DNA of 64,000 nucleotides from Psoroptes ovis (GCA_002943765.1 PQWQ01000022.1:372001-436000); one strand, 5' to 3'. Shown: positions 1 through 13,033, counted from the first letter of the stretch. Notes: generated from the sequence alone by a model not told the origin. Numbers and translations are program-made.

Positions 1-388
1 AATCTCAACAATATTGAATGCTCAAAATAAAGAATTTGACCAAAGGATCCTGCTATCAATGTATCATCATTTACATTCAAAATATTTATGAATTCGGTGA
101 AGATTCGTTTGAAAAAGTCACGGATGATATGAATAATTTTGGCCAATTAATTATCGAACATAATTCATTGGTCATCAATCAACACAATCTATGGTTTATT
201 ATCAACACCATCGATTGAGTTTCATTGCTGATAATTCGTGGATCATCATCAACACGATTCATTTGTCATCATAGCCAAATTTGCATTATAATATCAATGT
301 TTTCGATTTACAAATCATATTCATAGTTTTAAACAAAATGCACATCAATATTTTTCATTCGATTTAATTCTTTAATGACCGAATTGCT
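1..388. other. AT-rich flank upstream of the transposase-like gene
   Basis: I see no supportable gene here. The only open frame (18-218) is short, AT-rich and matches nothing I recognise. The stretch may hold 5' sequence or an upstream exon of the gene starting near 389. The left boundary and any terminal inverted repeat of the parent element would lie at or beyond the window edge. Confidence 0.4.
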
Positions 389-3012
389 ATGAAATTTTTC
401 GCAAATTTTTCAACATCAATACAATTAGAACCATCCGCATCACCAACATCATTACCCCCCACATCATCAACATCGTTACTCCCCGCATCATTACCATCAA
501 CATCATCAACATCGTTACTCCCCGCATCATTACCATCAACATCATCAACATCGTTACTCCCCGCATCATTACCATCAACATCATCAACATCGTTACTCCC
601 CGCATCATTACCATCAACATCATCAACATCGTTACTCCCCGCATCATTACCATCAACATCATCAACATCGTTACTCCCCGCATCATTACCATCAACATCA
701 TCAACATCGTTACTCCCCGCATCATTACCATCAACATCATCAACATCGTTACTCCCCGCATCATTACCATCATTTATCACCCATTCCGAATCTATGGAAC
801 TTAACATCTCTGATGGCCAACCAATCATGGAGACCGACTCGGATGACAATGCAGATGATCTGCCATGCCGATTTTTACAAAATGTAAAAAGCGAATTAAC
901 TAAAGAAGATTATGAGCGTTTCGAATACTATTCTGAGTTAGTTATATACAATCGTGCAATGAAGAACGCAACTTTATCATTAGGCGTGTCAATGACAATT
1001 CCATTTATTGAAAAAGAATATCCTCAACCTTTGAATAGGTATGCCATAAAAAAAATTTTATTTCGCATAAAAATTATTATATTGATTCATACGAATACGG
1101 ATTAAATTTAGTTTTGTTTATAAATTTTGTAAAAGAAAATTTTGATATCATTTTTTTTAATAATTTTTTATCGATCGCAGGTTTTTGATAGATTTGATAA
1201 AATCTGATCATTATCAATGGGAATACTCAAAGACAATGAAAGGATTCATTACCCCAAAAAAATATCTATTGGGCGAGACGGGATTGAATTATTATTATGT
1301 CCCAATCAAATCTATATTGGAAAAATATATATTGAATGACGACTTGGTGAAAATAATTTTCGAGGAAACATCAGATAAATTACCATCATATATAAATAAT
1401 AACAATCTGATGAATAAACTAAGAATTATGATTTATGGTGATGAATTCGGTGTGGGCAACCCTCTCAGGGAATATAATAAAAAGAATAAAACTTTCGCCC
1501 TTTACATGGACATCGACAATTACAAGATCCCAAAAACGAAACACCGAGACATCCATCTTGTAATGCTCTGGCGATCGAATGACAGGAAATCTGCCGAAAT
1601 CAGTCTCGAAGAACTGATGACGCCATTGAACAATGATTTGAAAAATCTAATTCACACCGGGATAAATTATAATAACACCCATATAAAAATTGGTTTATCT
1701 CACGTGTTGGGTATGTTTTTAATTTTATTTTGTAAGAATCGATTTATATGCAAATTTCATTTGAATATTCTCAATGGTCCAGGTGATAATTTGGCCATAG
1801 CCGAAATGTTGGGATTCAGTCAATCGTTTGGCCGTTCATTCACGTGCCGGTACTGCGGAAAAAATTATCAAAGTCTTAACGTGCCACAAGATCGGCCTCT
1901 AACAATTCATAAAAATCTAAATGAATATCATAATGAATTAGAATTGTTGGAGAATGACCGGACATTCCGCAGTTCGTATGGGATCAAGGCGAGATCACCC
2001 TTTACATCTCTGGGTATCAATATTTTTCAGATATCACCGCCGGATTGGTTCCATGATGTGGCTGAGGGTATAATTCTAATGAATGTCATCGTAATATTCT
2101 AATAAAATTTTAATTTTAACAGGAATCATCCCTAACATATTAAGCGTAACATTGAAGAAGATTAATGACTTCATCGATAAAAAACGCATGAAAAAACGAA
2201 TTAAAGAATTCAAGATGGTCAATGGACCAATATACGTAAATTTTCAATCAAATATGTTGGTAAAAGGGAAAGGGATGCAGAAATTCGAGTTCGCATCACG
2301 TTTGATCGAGATTTTCCCCGAATTAATAATCGAACATCAGCGGGAATTTGAATTATATTTGAATTTGCGAAGATTTATCTTTTTGTCATATTCCGACGAT
2401 GCTGAAGATTTGCACGAACTTCAGCAAATTGTCAAATCTATGGCTCAAAATTGTGTCAATAATAACATAATGACGCCAAAAATGCACTTCATCGAGCATT
2501 ATCCAGATTTGATAGCTTATTATGGAAATTTGATGAAATTCAGTACTGAAAAATACGAACGAAAACATAATTTCCTTAAAAGGCTCAACGATACGTCTAA
2601 GAATTCAATCAATGTGGTTTTTTCAATCATAAAAAGATATCAAATGTCCTTGCCATTCTTAGCTGACATGGACGAATCGACAACACGTCAAACTCGTGAC
2701 GAGAATGGGAAGATGTATGTCAGTGATTATCCGTATCGTGTGAAGTTGAACATCGCGAGGGCTATTTTGTCCAGAGATAATGAAATGCTGGAAGCTTGTA
2801 AGTTTTACCAAAGAAATGGCCGAATCATCGTTTGTGGTAAATTATGGGCAATTAGGCAGAGTGACAATAATTTGAACCTGCATCAAATATCATTGAAATC
2901 AGCAGATCATTGTGTCGCTTTGGAAGAATTATCACATACAAATTCTTTCATATTCAAATATAAAAATACCAAATATTTGGATTATATTTTCAAAAAACGA
3001 ATTTTTAATTAA
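389..3012 (+). CDS. CACTA/EnSpm-like transposase-related protein, spliced
   Basis: Four exons join with matching phases: 389-1038, 1181-1710, 1783-2067 and 2123-3012, giving about 784 residues. The intron at 1711-1782 is 72 bp and in frame, so the raw frame reads through it; removing it restores a VLGDNLA motif next to EMLGFSQSF. Other family-like blocks are YGDEFGVGNPL, FTCRYCGKNY, WFHDVAEGI, and MHFIEHYPDL followed later by EKYERKHNFLKR. These resemble the large uncharacterised animal protein family related to CACTA-type (Transposase_21/DUF4218-like) transposases. The N-terminus is a Ser/Thr/Leu/Pro-rich 13-residue tandem repeat. The frame is intact and its introns have the same short style as host genes, so this is a recently active element or a host-retained gene. 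Catalytic residues were not identified, and the Met at 389 is only the first plausible start. Confidence 0.62.
460..771. repeat. 39-bp coding minisatellite, about 8 copies
   Basis: Eight nearly identical 39-bp units lie inside the first exon of the transposase-like gene. On the plus strand each encodes 13 residues (LPSTSSTSLLPAS); the first unit has LPP. The unit is a multiple of three and lacks stops, so the opposite strand is also open and reads as an Asp/Asn/Gly-rich repeat. The units barely differ, which suggests recent expansion or homogenisation. Confidence 0.93.
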
Positions 3013-6000
3013 TTCCCCTGATGGATGATATGATAAATAATTGACATAATGAATAGTAAGTTGTGAATAACATGGAAAAATTGCTAATAATTTCTTATAC
3101 TTTTTCTCCAAGTCCATGTTGGTTATGAAGCAAAGAAGAACATTCAGAAAAATGAATAAAAGTTGGATCATTCATTGTTCACAGTATCATCATCGAGACG
3201 TCAACAAATTTTAAAAAATGAAAAATTCATTTCATCTGAAAAAAGAAGTCAAGTTGCATCATCATAAATTTTTTTATATATCTAATCATCATTATTATCA
3301 TCACCCATATCAATTATATGTATTCTATCAATTTTCATCATCATTTATTGCAAGATTTTTCACTGATAATAAAATTTTTTATCATAAGAATAAAAAATAT
3401 CTATTGATTCACTCAATTCGATTGTTATAAAATATCTAAAAATTCTATAAAATATACCGAAAATCTATTAAATTTTCATGTTTTAATCTGTCGATACTCA
3501 TCTCAACTGATGAAAATCGTGCAATTTTGTATTAATTAATTTTAAATTGAATTCAAAAAATTCAATTTGGATTCAAATTTCAAAAAATTGGGATAATTCA
3601 TAAAGAGCGTATCTAAAAAGCGCAACTTCTTCATTCGAAAAATCCGTTGAATTTTCGAGAAAGAGCCGCCAAAAAAGTTCGATAAAAATTTTATTATTTC
3701 ATCTCCATGAATTGCAATTGATTGTGATATTCGATCGAGGCGGATTCTTTGATTATAATATATTGATTTTATTGTTAAAATTGTGATCCAATGATAATGA
3801 AATCACAATGACAATTTTAGCATCAACATTGCTTCCAAACATAAGCAATGAGTCAGATTGTAAGTTTTTTGTTTTTAAATTTTTGAGCAAATTTTCAATT
3901 GACTTTTTAAATCGTGTCAAAACATTATTTAATAAAGATAAACAGTGGAAAAATACTGATCTTTTCATATTTTTATCAAGACTAATTTGCATCTAAATTA
4001 CGCAATCATCATGCGAATTCCGGATGATATGTTAATGATGCATGAACTCCAGGTAAGATTCAAATCAATTTAATTATTATTGATTATCACAGATTTACTA
4101 ATTTGAGATAAACAAAGGTAATCTTGTATAATTTTCAAAAATGTTTATTTATGAAATATGTCACAGATGCCTGAAAATTGCAGTGAGATCAGATGTCGAT
4201 TGGAAATTATAGATAAATCATCCAAAGTGATAATTTGAGGTAATTTTCATTTAAATGAATATAAATCTCACATTTTATTTCGTTTCAGAATTAGATTGGG
4301 AACATCTTTGGCCTAGATTATCATTGAAAATTGAAAACATGTTCCAAATTTGAATGTCAATTGATCATTGAAAATTGTGATATATTTGTTGAAGTGAAGA
4401 TGAACATTGTTGATTGATCAAATAATATTCGATTGACTTTCTTTGACTTAGGATTTTGACCTGGCCAATTAATGATCGGGTTTTGACTTTCGCTTTGACT
4501 TGGCCATTGATTTGATCTTTGAATGGATGAATCAATTTCAATGTTCATCTTATTCTTCAATAATATTTTCAAAGAATCACATGATCAATCGTGATTTCAA
4601 GTTGGACTTGTTTTTAATTCATTTAATGATTAATTCACCATGACCAGTTGATCAATTGAATATAATCTGAAAGAAATCATCAAATTTTCCAAGTAAATAA
4701 ATTTCCATCAAAACATTGTATTGATTATTTTTTGAATTTTTTTTATTAGGCTAAATAAATTGACAATTATCGAAATGTTATGCGAGATAATCAATGTTAT
4801 TGTCTTGGATTTGGATTATGATCCTTTGATTTTTTCTTTTTTTAATTTTAGGTTCCACTTCAATTTTTGCTAAATGGTGATTAAAATTTGAATCATCAAT
4901 TCAACCTGATCCAAGTTGAAAGAAATACTTAAGGTAATTTCTTTTGAATTTAATTGGCAATAAATCTTTATTTTTTTTATCATCTTGAGATCTTGAAATT
5001 CAGAAAACAATTAATAATTCCAGAAATTATTTATTATCAAATAATTGTATCATAGATTGACTCATTGAATTATCGGTCAGAGAATTTATAAGATTGGACA
5101 ATATCATAAAGATTCAAGTGCATCATTAGATGTTCTAATAAATTGAATCGATCATCGAAAAAAATTTCCAAAAAAAAGAGGTAAAACATTTTTTGATTAA
5201 TGAATTCAACTCAATTTTTTTCAAATTTATAATTTTGAATAGGCTGATTAAATGAACATGGTCTTAAGATTAATTGTAATTAATATCATCGATTTATATT
5301 TTTGAAATTCTAATTTTTATTTATTCATTCAATAGACTTGAATGACAGCCTAAATTTTTAATCCATTCAATTATTCATCAACATGACCATTTGGTTATTT
5401 GAATATAATTTGGGAAGAAATCACTATATCATTGCGGTGAATTGATCTTCATGAAAATATTAATTTTCTTCAAATTTTTTATCAAGACAAATGTGCTGAA
5501 AATGCATTGTGAGTTAATCATTGTCTTTAATTTTTATCTTATTTTTTTTAATTCCAGAGTTCACTTCTATTTTTGTACGATGGTCGATCGGATCAGAATC
5601 ATCCTTGCGACCTATTTCAAGTTGAAGTAAATATTTGAGGGAATTTTTTTCTTTATTTTTGAATCGGATTGTCAATTAATTAAATTATTTTCATTTCAGG
5701 ATCATCTTTGAAGATGTATCGTGGATTTTTTCAACCAATAAATTGTCAATTTAAGAATCAATGAGATTGGATATTATTGCATCTTAATCAAATGAATTGG
5801 ATCGATTATGCGAAGATCATCTTTGAAAAAATTAAGTACATTTTTTGATTAATGGGTGGAATTTAATTTTTTTCAAAAATTATAATTCTGAATAGGCTCA
5901 TTTAATGAATATAGCCTTCGTATTGATCCTGATTAAAATCATCGATTTTAATTCCTATTAATTTCTTCGATAATTAGCAAATTATTATCAAATATCAATT

Positions 6001-9000
6001 GGAAAACCGGATCTAAAATTAAATTTATCAAACAGCAAATTCAACAATTTTCGAAAGATTGACGATGCTGATTGAATGAATTCATGATTGTGGACTATGG
6101 ACGGTAATATTCTTGAAAGTAAAACCGAATAATCATCAGAAATTCCTGCTTGAATTTGATATCAGCAACAATCAGGCGATTTTGGTTAAAATCTAGCGAT
6201 AATTATCGATATATTCATGAATATATTTTTACAATAATTCATTTATGATTTTATTATTTGTATTTAAATAAAATTGATTGAAATATAATTAAAATTAAGG
6301 CCTAATTAATAAATTAACGCACCTGGGGGCAAAAAAAAACCCAGCTAAAAAATTTGTGAGGGCATCGATTGTATCGATAATGTCGTCCTCATGTCCTCCT
6401 CATGTCGTCCTCACCCTCGAATTCGATTTTTTGGATAAGGTAAAGTATCTTCCACAATGCTTTTTTTTCGTAACTATTTTCAATACAAAAACAATCGAAA
6501 GTGTTTCTAACTATTTTCAATGCTTTTTTTTTTTTAATATTTTCCTGAGTGTAGATTAAAATGTTGAATCACAGTTTAGAAACCTTGAATTTTTCTTTTA
6601 AAAAATTCAAAGCAAAAATTATGCAATAAACAATGAAAAAACAAAACAAAGGTGCGCATTTGTTTATTGTTTATTTATCAGAAAAAGTGAAAAAAACAAT
6701 AAACTCACAGACAACAATTAATTAATCGATTAATTTTTTTTTTTGTTGTTGTTGTCAGTGAATGAGAAAAAAATTGCAATATAAATCAATCAATCAATAA
6801 ATGAAATTGTAAAACTTACCTTTTTTCAAAATTATAAATTCACCGGCTGTTTATACTGTTTTATTTTGTTTTGTTTTGTTTCACGAAAATTTTGAAAATT
6901 TGAACTAAATATTTATTTGTAAGAATATTTTGTTTATCAAATTTTTTTTAAATAATAATAATACATCACAAATGCAGACACTGGAAAAAAACACGTTCAC
7001 ATAATTAACACCTGTATAACACAGCCTGGATGTCAAACACACTTTATGATTGTTTTGTTTATTTATTTATTCGTTGATTTATTATGATTATTATGTAATA
7101 ATTTTTACTGTAAATAAAAAACAATCACGATCCATAAATATATATCAATAAAATTCAGTTGAATTGAATTAACTTTTTTCAAACAAAATAATCACTCAAA
7201 TTAACACCTTTAAAATTTTATTGTTCAGTCAAAAAATTCACAAAACACACACACGCACAAACACGTAACAAGTCAACGAAGAATCACTGAAGAAAAGTCA
7301 CTAATTTGATTCGTTTTGAATCATAAAATTCTTTAAATAAACAAATAAACAAACAGTCAAACAAATTATACGCAATATTTGCTGAATAATGTGATGTGAT
7401 GTGATGCTATTTTCAAATTCACAAAGAATCGTAGAAAAAAAAGATGACACACAGACAATAATTCATTGTTCATTGTTTGTCATTAATATTGCTGCTGAAG
7501 AAAATGTACACACAACACAACACAGCACACACAAACATACAATAAAGGCATTTGACATTTGTCATTGAAAATTATTATGGCAACAATATCATCATCATCA
7601 TTCGCTTATTGTTCAAAGATAAAAATAAAAAAAAATATTCTTACTTTACAATTGATGAATGTATGATCTTCTTCATAGTCATAAAAGAAAATGATTATTA
7701 TTTGCCTATACATTCATATAATGAGAAACCAGATTTATAAACGATTGATGAATATAAAAAAAAATATAACATACCTTTCTTTTATTTCTTCTTCGAATGG
7801 TTGTTGTATGTGTGCTTGGTGGTTCACATTCACGTTCATTGCAACTAATAAAATTGAAAAAATAAATTATTTTCGTTGATTTCAAAATGTGTATATTTTT
7901 AGGTTCAAACTTTTTCATAGAAACATATAGCAACAATTTTTTTTTCTTTGGTTTGTTGTTCAATACAACAATACACAGACAATTATTATTTTTGTTTTCG
8001 GTTTGGTTGCTGTTATTATTAATTTTGATTAAGGTTATATTTCTTTTCGAAAAAAAAGGTTTTTGCTGTCGCAAGCAGAATTATTACAATATTTGAAAGT
8101 TTTCAATTGAATTTCAATTTATATTGATAACTTGAATTGTATTGATTTTCAACTATTGATTTCATTTCTTCGATAGATTGATCACAATACCGTTATTGTT
8201 CACCAAAATATTTAATTCAAAAAAATGATAAATTTTCAATTATCATATCGAATAATGAATAATAGTCTTAAATTACAATATTTAATTTGAATCAAATACT
8301 TATGAATGCCAAAATTATCTTATCCAAGAAAAATTTTTTTTATTGAAAAACATTGAACTCAATGGTGAAATACATGATGATGATTTCAATCATCATTATC
8401 ATTTCATTTGATTATCTGTGGATGTAAACAAAAAAAACGGAGATTAGTTCAATGATAATCAACGATAAAACAAGAAATAAAGCAAAAAAAACTAACCATT
8501 CAAGTTATTATTGTTTGATGTGGTCGCTGTCTTGATATTATGTCTTGTCTTTATTTTGATGCATTAAGATTGTCAAATATGAATCAATCCTTTCGAATGA
8601 ACGATGATTCGGTTTTTTCTTCTTTTTTTGATCAATTTCAATGTTCATTGCACTGAGCTAGCTCTTGTTTTATCACACAAAATGCGTAGGTGATATTGAT
8701 AATGATGATGATAATATTGACTTATCCCCAACAAAATAAATCAACGAACCCAAAGGATAATCGAATCAAATTACCAAATTCAATTCGTTCGAATTCGATT
8801 TTCGAACGAAAAATTCATTTCGAACCTTTACTGACGGCAGACAAAAGAATACTGAAACAAAGGAACAAAGAATTCTTTGTTGGCAGCAGAATTTTGGCGC
8901 AAAATGAAATCGAACAAAGAAAGCGGTTGAAAATTCCCCCCAAAAAAAACAATCGATGGTCGATGTATCGATGACGGAAGAACAGAATAAAAAATCGATT

Positions 9001-10095
9001 GTCAATGTATCGATTACGGAATCCAAAAATCGATTGTTAATTCTGTTTTGTTTATTTTTCCTTTGTCAAATTAATTATCTCGTAATTTATTGATTTAATA
9101 ATTAAATGAAAGTAATAATCTTTCAAAAAAATACGACTAATTATGGCGTAAAGCATAATTCTGGAAGCTCAATATTGTCATATTTGTTTTATTATTGCGA
9201 ACACAATTTCAATGAACAATCAAACAATTTAATTGATTGTAAAGTGTATGGAAATGATCAGAAACAATATTGTTTTGCACCAAACAAATAAATATGACGA
9301 CGCCTAGAAACTAATATAATGATTTCGAGCCAAAATAATGAAATGAATGAAAATTGCCTCATTTCAATTACGAAACAGCAGCAGCAAATGTGAATTATGG
9401 CATAAATGGTTGATATTCTTTGATGCTCGTATATAAATATATCACAATACAAAACACGAAAAATCACTTTTCATGGCCTTTGGATAATAATTTGCGAAAA
9501 CAAAACAAGGGGCTACAACATTTAAATATTAAAATAATTCAAAAATAAAATGGCCACGCAATGCGTGTGGATGATGGACGATTCAGTAAATAATCTCGAA
9601 ACAATTGAAAACGATAATCTTTTGAACATTTAAATGGCGATCTTAATATATTGAGCCTGCCATAAACGCAAGGGCAGGCACGGTCTAACGCAAGCTGGAA
9701 GCTTAAATCGAATTCAAATTTAAAGATTTATTTTAGCAAACAAACAAAATGAAACAAATAAATGTCAATTGAAATGTGTTTGATTCGATGTATCGATTGA
9801 TCGATTGATTGATTGATTCATTGCTTTAAAAATCTGTATTTGGAATGATGATGATGATGACAATGATAAATGACAGCCCCGAAAATGATTTAATTCCATT
9901 CATTTTTTCATTAATTTAATTCGATTATTTTTGTAGGTGTGTATCGATGTGTGTGCATGGATGTGTCTGTGTGTATAAAGTTATAGCCATGTGGTTCATG
10001 ATTTGTTTAATTAAAATAAACTCAAACAGGACCAATTGGCGATCTTGATCTTGTCCTTGCTTCTTCGCTTGTTTCATTGATTCATTGATCAATTT
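3013..10095. other. Long gene-poor AT-rich intergenic region
   Basis: No convincing coding gene was found in about 7 kb. Open frames are under about 125 codons and rich in Ile, Asn, Lys and Phe, as expected from AT-rich DNA. The region holds a diverged tandem repeat (about 3.9-6.0 kb), a compound short repeat of a TGTCGTCCTC-type motif near 6380-6420, and a local duplication containing ATCGAT motifs near 8950-9030. Non-coding RNA or distal regulatory function cannot be excluded. Confidence 0.5.
3900..6000. repeat. Diverged tandem repeat, unit about 0.65-0.75 kb
   Basis: Blocks recur in the same order. Sequence at 4600-4690 (a CATGACCA..TTGAATATAAT block) resembles 5350-5430. Sequence at 4845-4940 (TTCCACTTCAATTTTTG..CAAGTTGAA) resembles 5550-5640. 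Sequence at 5180-5300 (ACATTTTTTGATTAATG..GAATAGGCT) resembles 5835-5950. A TGAAAATTGCAGTGAG block near 4170 resembles one near 5495, which suggests a third, partial copy upstream. Copies are much diverged. Some blocks are flanked by AG and GT that look like splice sites. Confidence 0.55.
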
Positions 10096-10982
10096 TCATG
10101 ATTTCTGCTGCGGCTGCTGCTGCGGTCGCTGTGGTCGTAACAATTTACTTTGTTTCAGCGATTGCCGCTCAGGTAAATCCGACAAATCCATCGATTTGGT
10201 TGTGGATGATAATAACAACATTCGATTAATTACTGGCAAACTTTTTATATTCGAAAAAAATGGAAATTTGAATTTAATTCAGAATTTGATTTAGTCGAAA
10301 TTTCATTATTTAAATACATACCTATCCATACATTGTTTCAGGATTAATTTATCTTCATTGATATTATTGTTATTACTGATTGTAATTAAACAATAAAACC
10401 AAAGTTGTTTCAATGTATTTGGCGATTCGGCAAATGATAATGATGATGATAGCAATTGATCTTGATTTGCTTTCGAATTTGCATTTGCATTGATTAAATC
10501 ATTAATCATTGAACGTGATTGACCATTGATTTGATTGAACAAATTATTTTTATCATCTTTTATGAATCAAATAAAATCAAAATCAAACAAATGAACGACA
10601 AAACACAATTCAATTCGAAAATACATGAAAAGTAATTAAAAATAATTCAAAAAAATTCAAAAAAAAAATTCAAATTAAAAACACTGAAATTACCTTGAAT
10701 CAATGACAAATCATTTAAATTATTACGATCATGAACAGCAATGTTAGACAAGCGACTACTGTCATCGTTATTGTTATTATTATTATAATCATAATAATTC
10801 AACAACGATGATGGTGGTAAATCTGATCGACGTCCATAACGGCCATTTGGTATGAATTTTTGTGTACAATCAATCGATACAAACAACATTAATGAAAGGA
10901 GTAAGAATAATTTAAATAATATAAATCGATTGTAAATGAAGCTTTTTGAATTTATACAATAATTCATCGTAGCAGCCATCAT
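10096..10982 (-). CDS. Secreted candidate neuropeptide precursor, RYamide-like
   Basis: Three exons on the minus strand, 10982-10694, 10556-10322 and 10240-10096, join in phase to a protein of about 222 residues. The N-terminus has a long hydrophobic signal peptide (KLFLLLSLMLFVSIDC). Just after it is TQKFIPNGRYGRRS: a short peptide ending in Arg-Tyr, then Gly (amide donor) and a dibasic Arg-Arg site. That is the architecture of an amidated neuropeptide, and the FxxxxRY-Gly-basic pattern fits arthropod RYamides. The remainder is an Asn/Ser-rich spacer with a short conserved-looking LKQLWFYCLI segment and a Gln/Pro-rich tail. Only one amidated copy is seen, whereas many RYamide precursors carry two. 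The family name is tentative; secretion and dibasic processing are better supported. The final exon depends on a weak acceptor. Confidence 0.55.
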
Positions 10983-11629
10983 TTGTTATCGATTTTTCAG
11001 CGATTTTTAAAAATGAAAATTTTTAAAAATAATTTTAAAGCATCAAAATGTCAAAATATTCAAAATTATTGCAGCAGAATCAGGCGTTATTTCTTCAAAA
11101 TGTCTCGACTAAAACAAATCTTTGATGTTGAAGACCATCAAATATATTCTCGAAGAGAATTTCAAGGAATTTTCAAAGAATTTTCAGCCAAAAATTAAGC
11201 TGTGAAAATTAATGTCTTTTTCTGGTTAATGAAGTTATTAAAAATTAAACAAACAAAACACACATTTAAAATAAAGCAGAATCGATTTATTCTCTTTTGT
11301 GTTTGGTGTTTAAATTTTTTGAATAAAATAATTGAATTTTTAAATAATAGTCTTAGTGTTATAATGATGATGATGATAGTGATATTAATTTAAGAGTATT
11401 CATAAATTTCGAAAAATTCAAAATTCGAAAAAATTCAAAATTATCACTTTTTTGTCCGATTTATATATGATATACCAGCGCGAAAAAAACCCGGGAGAAA
11501 ACGATAATAATAATCGTTGACAGCGCATTGGCGTCATTCAAAGTTAGTTAGTTGGCGTAATGGCGTTATATCGCTGTTGACTATGACTGTACTTTTAAAA
11601 AATCTAAAAATGAAATGAAATGAATATAT

Positions 11630-11709
11630 TTAGGTTGTCCGGAAAGTTTTGACCGATTTTTATGAATAACTCTATAGATTAAGCTGAATGAACTTTTCGG
11701 ACAATCTAA
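11630..11709. mobile_element. Mariner-type miniature element, about 80 bp (copy 1)
   Basis: The ends are imperfect inverted repeats: TTAGGTTGTCCGGAAAGTT on the left and the complement of TTAGATTGTCCGAAAAGTT on the right, typical of Tc1/mariner-like non-autonomous elements with TA target sites. The middle contains GATTAAGCTGAATGAAC, shared with the copy at 62590, so these two form a subfamily. No coding capacity. Confidence 0.8.
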
Positions 11710-12056
11710 ATATAAATGAAATTTTAGCTGAAAAACCAAACCACTTTAAAATAATCAATGAATATTTGTTCGTCGAATGACATTAATTCATTTTTTCGAA
11801 TTTTCGAATTTTCAATTTTTTCCCATGTTTACTTATGTCAAACATAAAGATTCGTTTAATTAATTAAATTTTATGCATATTCCTATGCACATAAATAGCC
11901 TTGTTCGTCATCATCATCATGATCATATGGATCATATGGATCCTTATGTAAATCAAATCATTTCATCAAGAATTTGGTTCCAAAAATGTTCAACGGTTGA
12001 TGTTGTTTGTTTGTTTATTGAATCCCAGAATAGTTGCTGAATTAATTCAAATAATA

Positions 12057-12137
12057 TTAGGTTGTCCAAAAAGTTTTTGCCGATTATATCGTTGGAAAAT
12101 CATCGAAAAATCGGCCAGAACTTTTCGGACAGCCTAA
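12057..12137. mobile_element. Mariner-type miniature element, about 81 bp (copy 2)
   Basis: The left end TTAGGTTGTCCAAAAAGTTT and the right end (complement TTAGGCTGTCCGAAAAGTTC) form an inverted repeat. The inner arms GCCGATTATATC and ATCGGCC extend the hairpin. It shares its ends with the other four copies in the window. Non-coding. Confidence 0.8.
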
Positions 12138-13033
12138 TTGAAATAATGATTTAATTTCATTAAAATTCATTTTGAAGACTTTTAATTTTTTCTGATTTTG
12201 GTTGGTTTTTCATCAATTTGTTGCCATAGATCCAATCATCATCTGATATGAAAAAAAGTGCATATTTATTTATATTCATCCATTTTGTTCCATGTTCTCT
12301 TGATAATTATCTTTTGATTTTATCTTATCAAATATAAAGAATTGAAAGTTTCCAAAGTAACCTTCCCAAAGATTTTTTTCGAATCTTTTTCTCGAAAAAG
12401 TGTGTTGTGTAAACTTCCTTTGCAATTTGTATGCATGTATGGTGAATGGATGAATGGATATTTTTTGAAAATTTTTATTTACTTAATTTAATGTTAATGT
12501 TTGAAAAATGCCGGCTTAAATTTTAGAATTTTTGATTCAAATAAAGCTGGTATTTGAGCAACATTATGACGAATTGGACGTATTAATACGTTAAAACTTG
12601 AAAAATTCGAGAATATAAAATGACGTAGCAATACGTCAAAATAATTCAAATCGTTCAACACTGAAATATTCAAATTTATTCTTGATTTCTTGGGGAAATA
12701 TGTTTCTTGTATCAAAAGTTTTCATTTTTTTTTCTTCAGAAATAAATAAAACATTCATCAACTTTTAATATTTGAAGCATTTGATCTTATTTAAATTTTT
12801 TCTTTAATTCGATCAAACAAAACATTGATATAGCCAAATATCATTGATATTAATTACACAGTCAAAGCCATACATATTCATCGTTCAAGTTAAACACACT
12901 GACACACACACTCCACTAAAAATAAACAACCAAGCGAATGATATTTTTTTCTGATTTTGTAAATTTTGACAAGTTTTAATTGCGTTTCAGGGCTAAAGTT
13001 TTTTTTCATTCCGGTTTCGTGGACACCACAAAA

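Noticed and set aside
364..849. Minus-strand 161-codon acidic repeat frame
   Set aside because: It is the mirror of the plus-strand minisatellite; open only because the unit is 39 bp and lacks stops. The plus-strand frame joins to a family-like protein through good splice sites.
2068..2102. Continuation of the transposase-like exon to a stop at 2102
   Set aside because: A GT at 2068 and AG at 2121-2122 give an in-phase join to the next exon and preserve the family context, so the read-through end is intronic.
7706..8074. Minus-strand 122-codon frame
   Set aside because: Composition is Asn/Lys/Ile-rich as expected from AT-rich DNA; no motif, signal peptide or neighbouring exon supports it.
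8690..8974. 94-codon frame with an FFVGSR segment resembling an RYamide core
   Set aside because: No signal peptide, no Tyr-Gly-basic processing site, and the composition is AT-driven.
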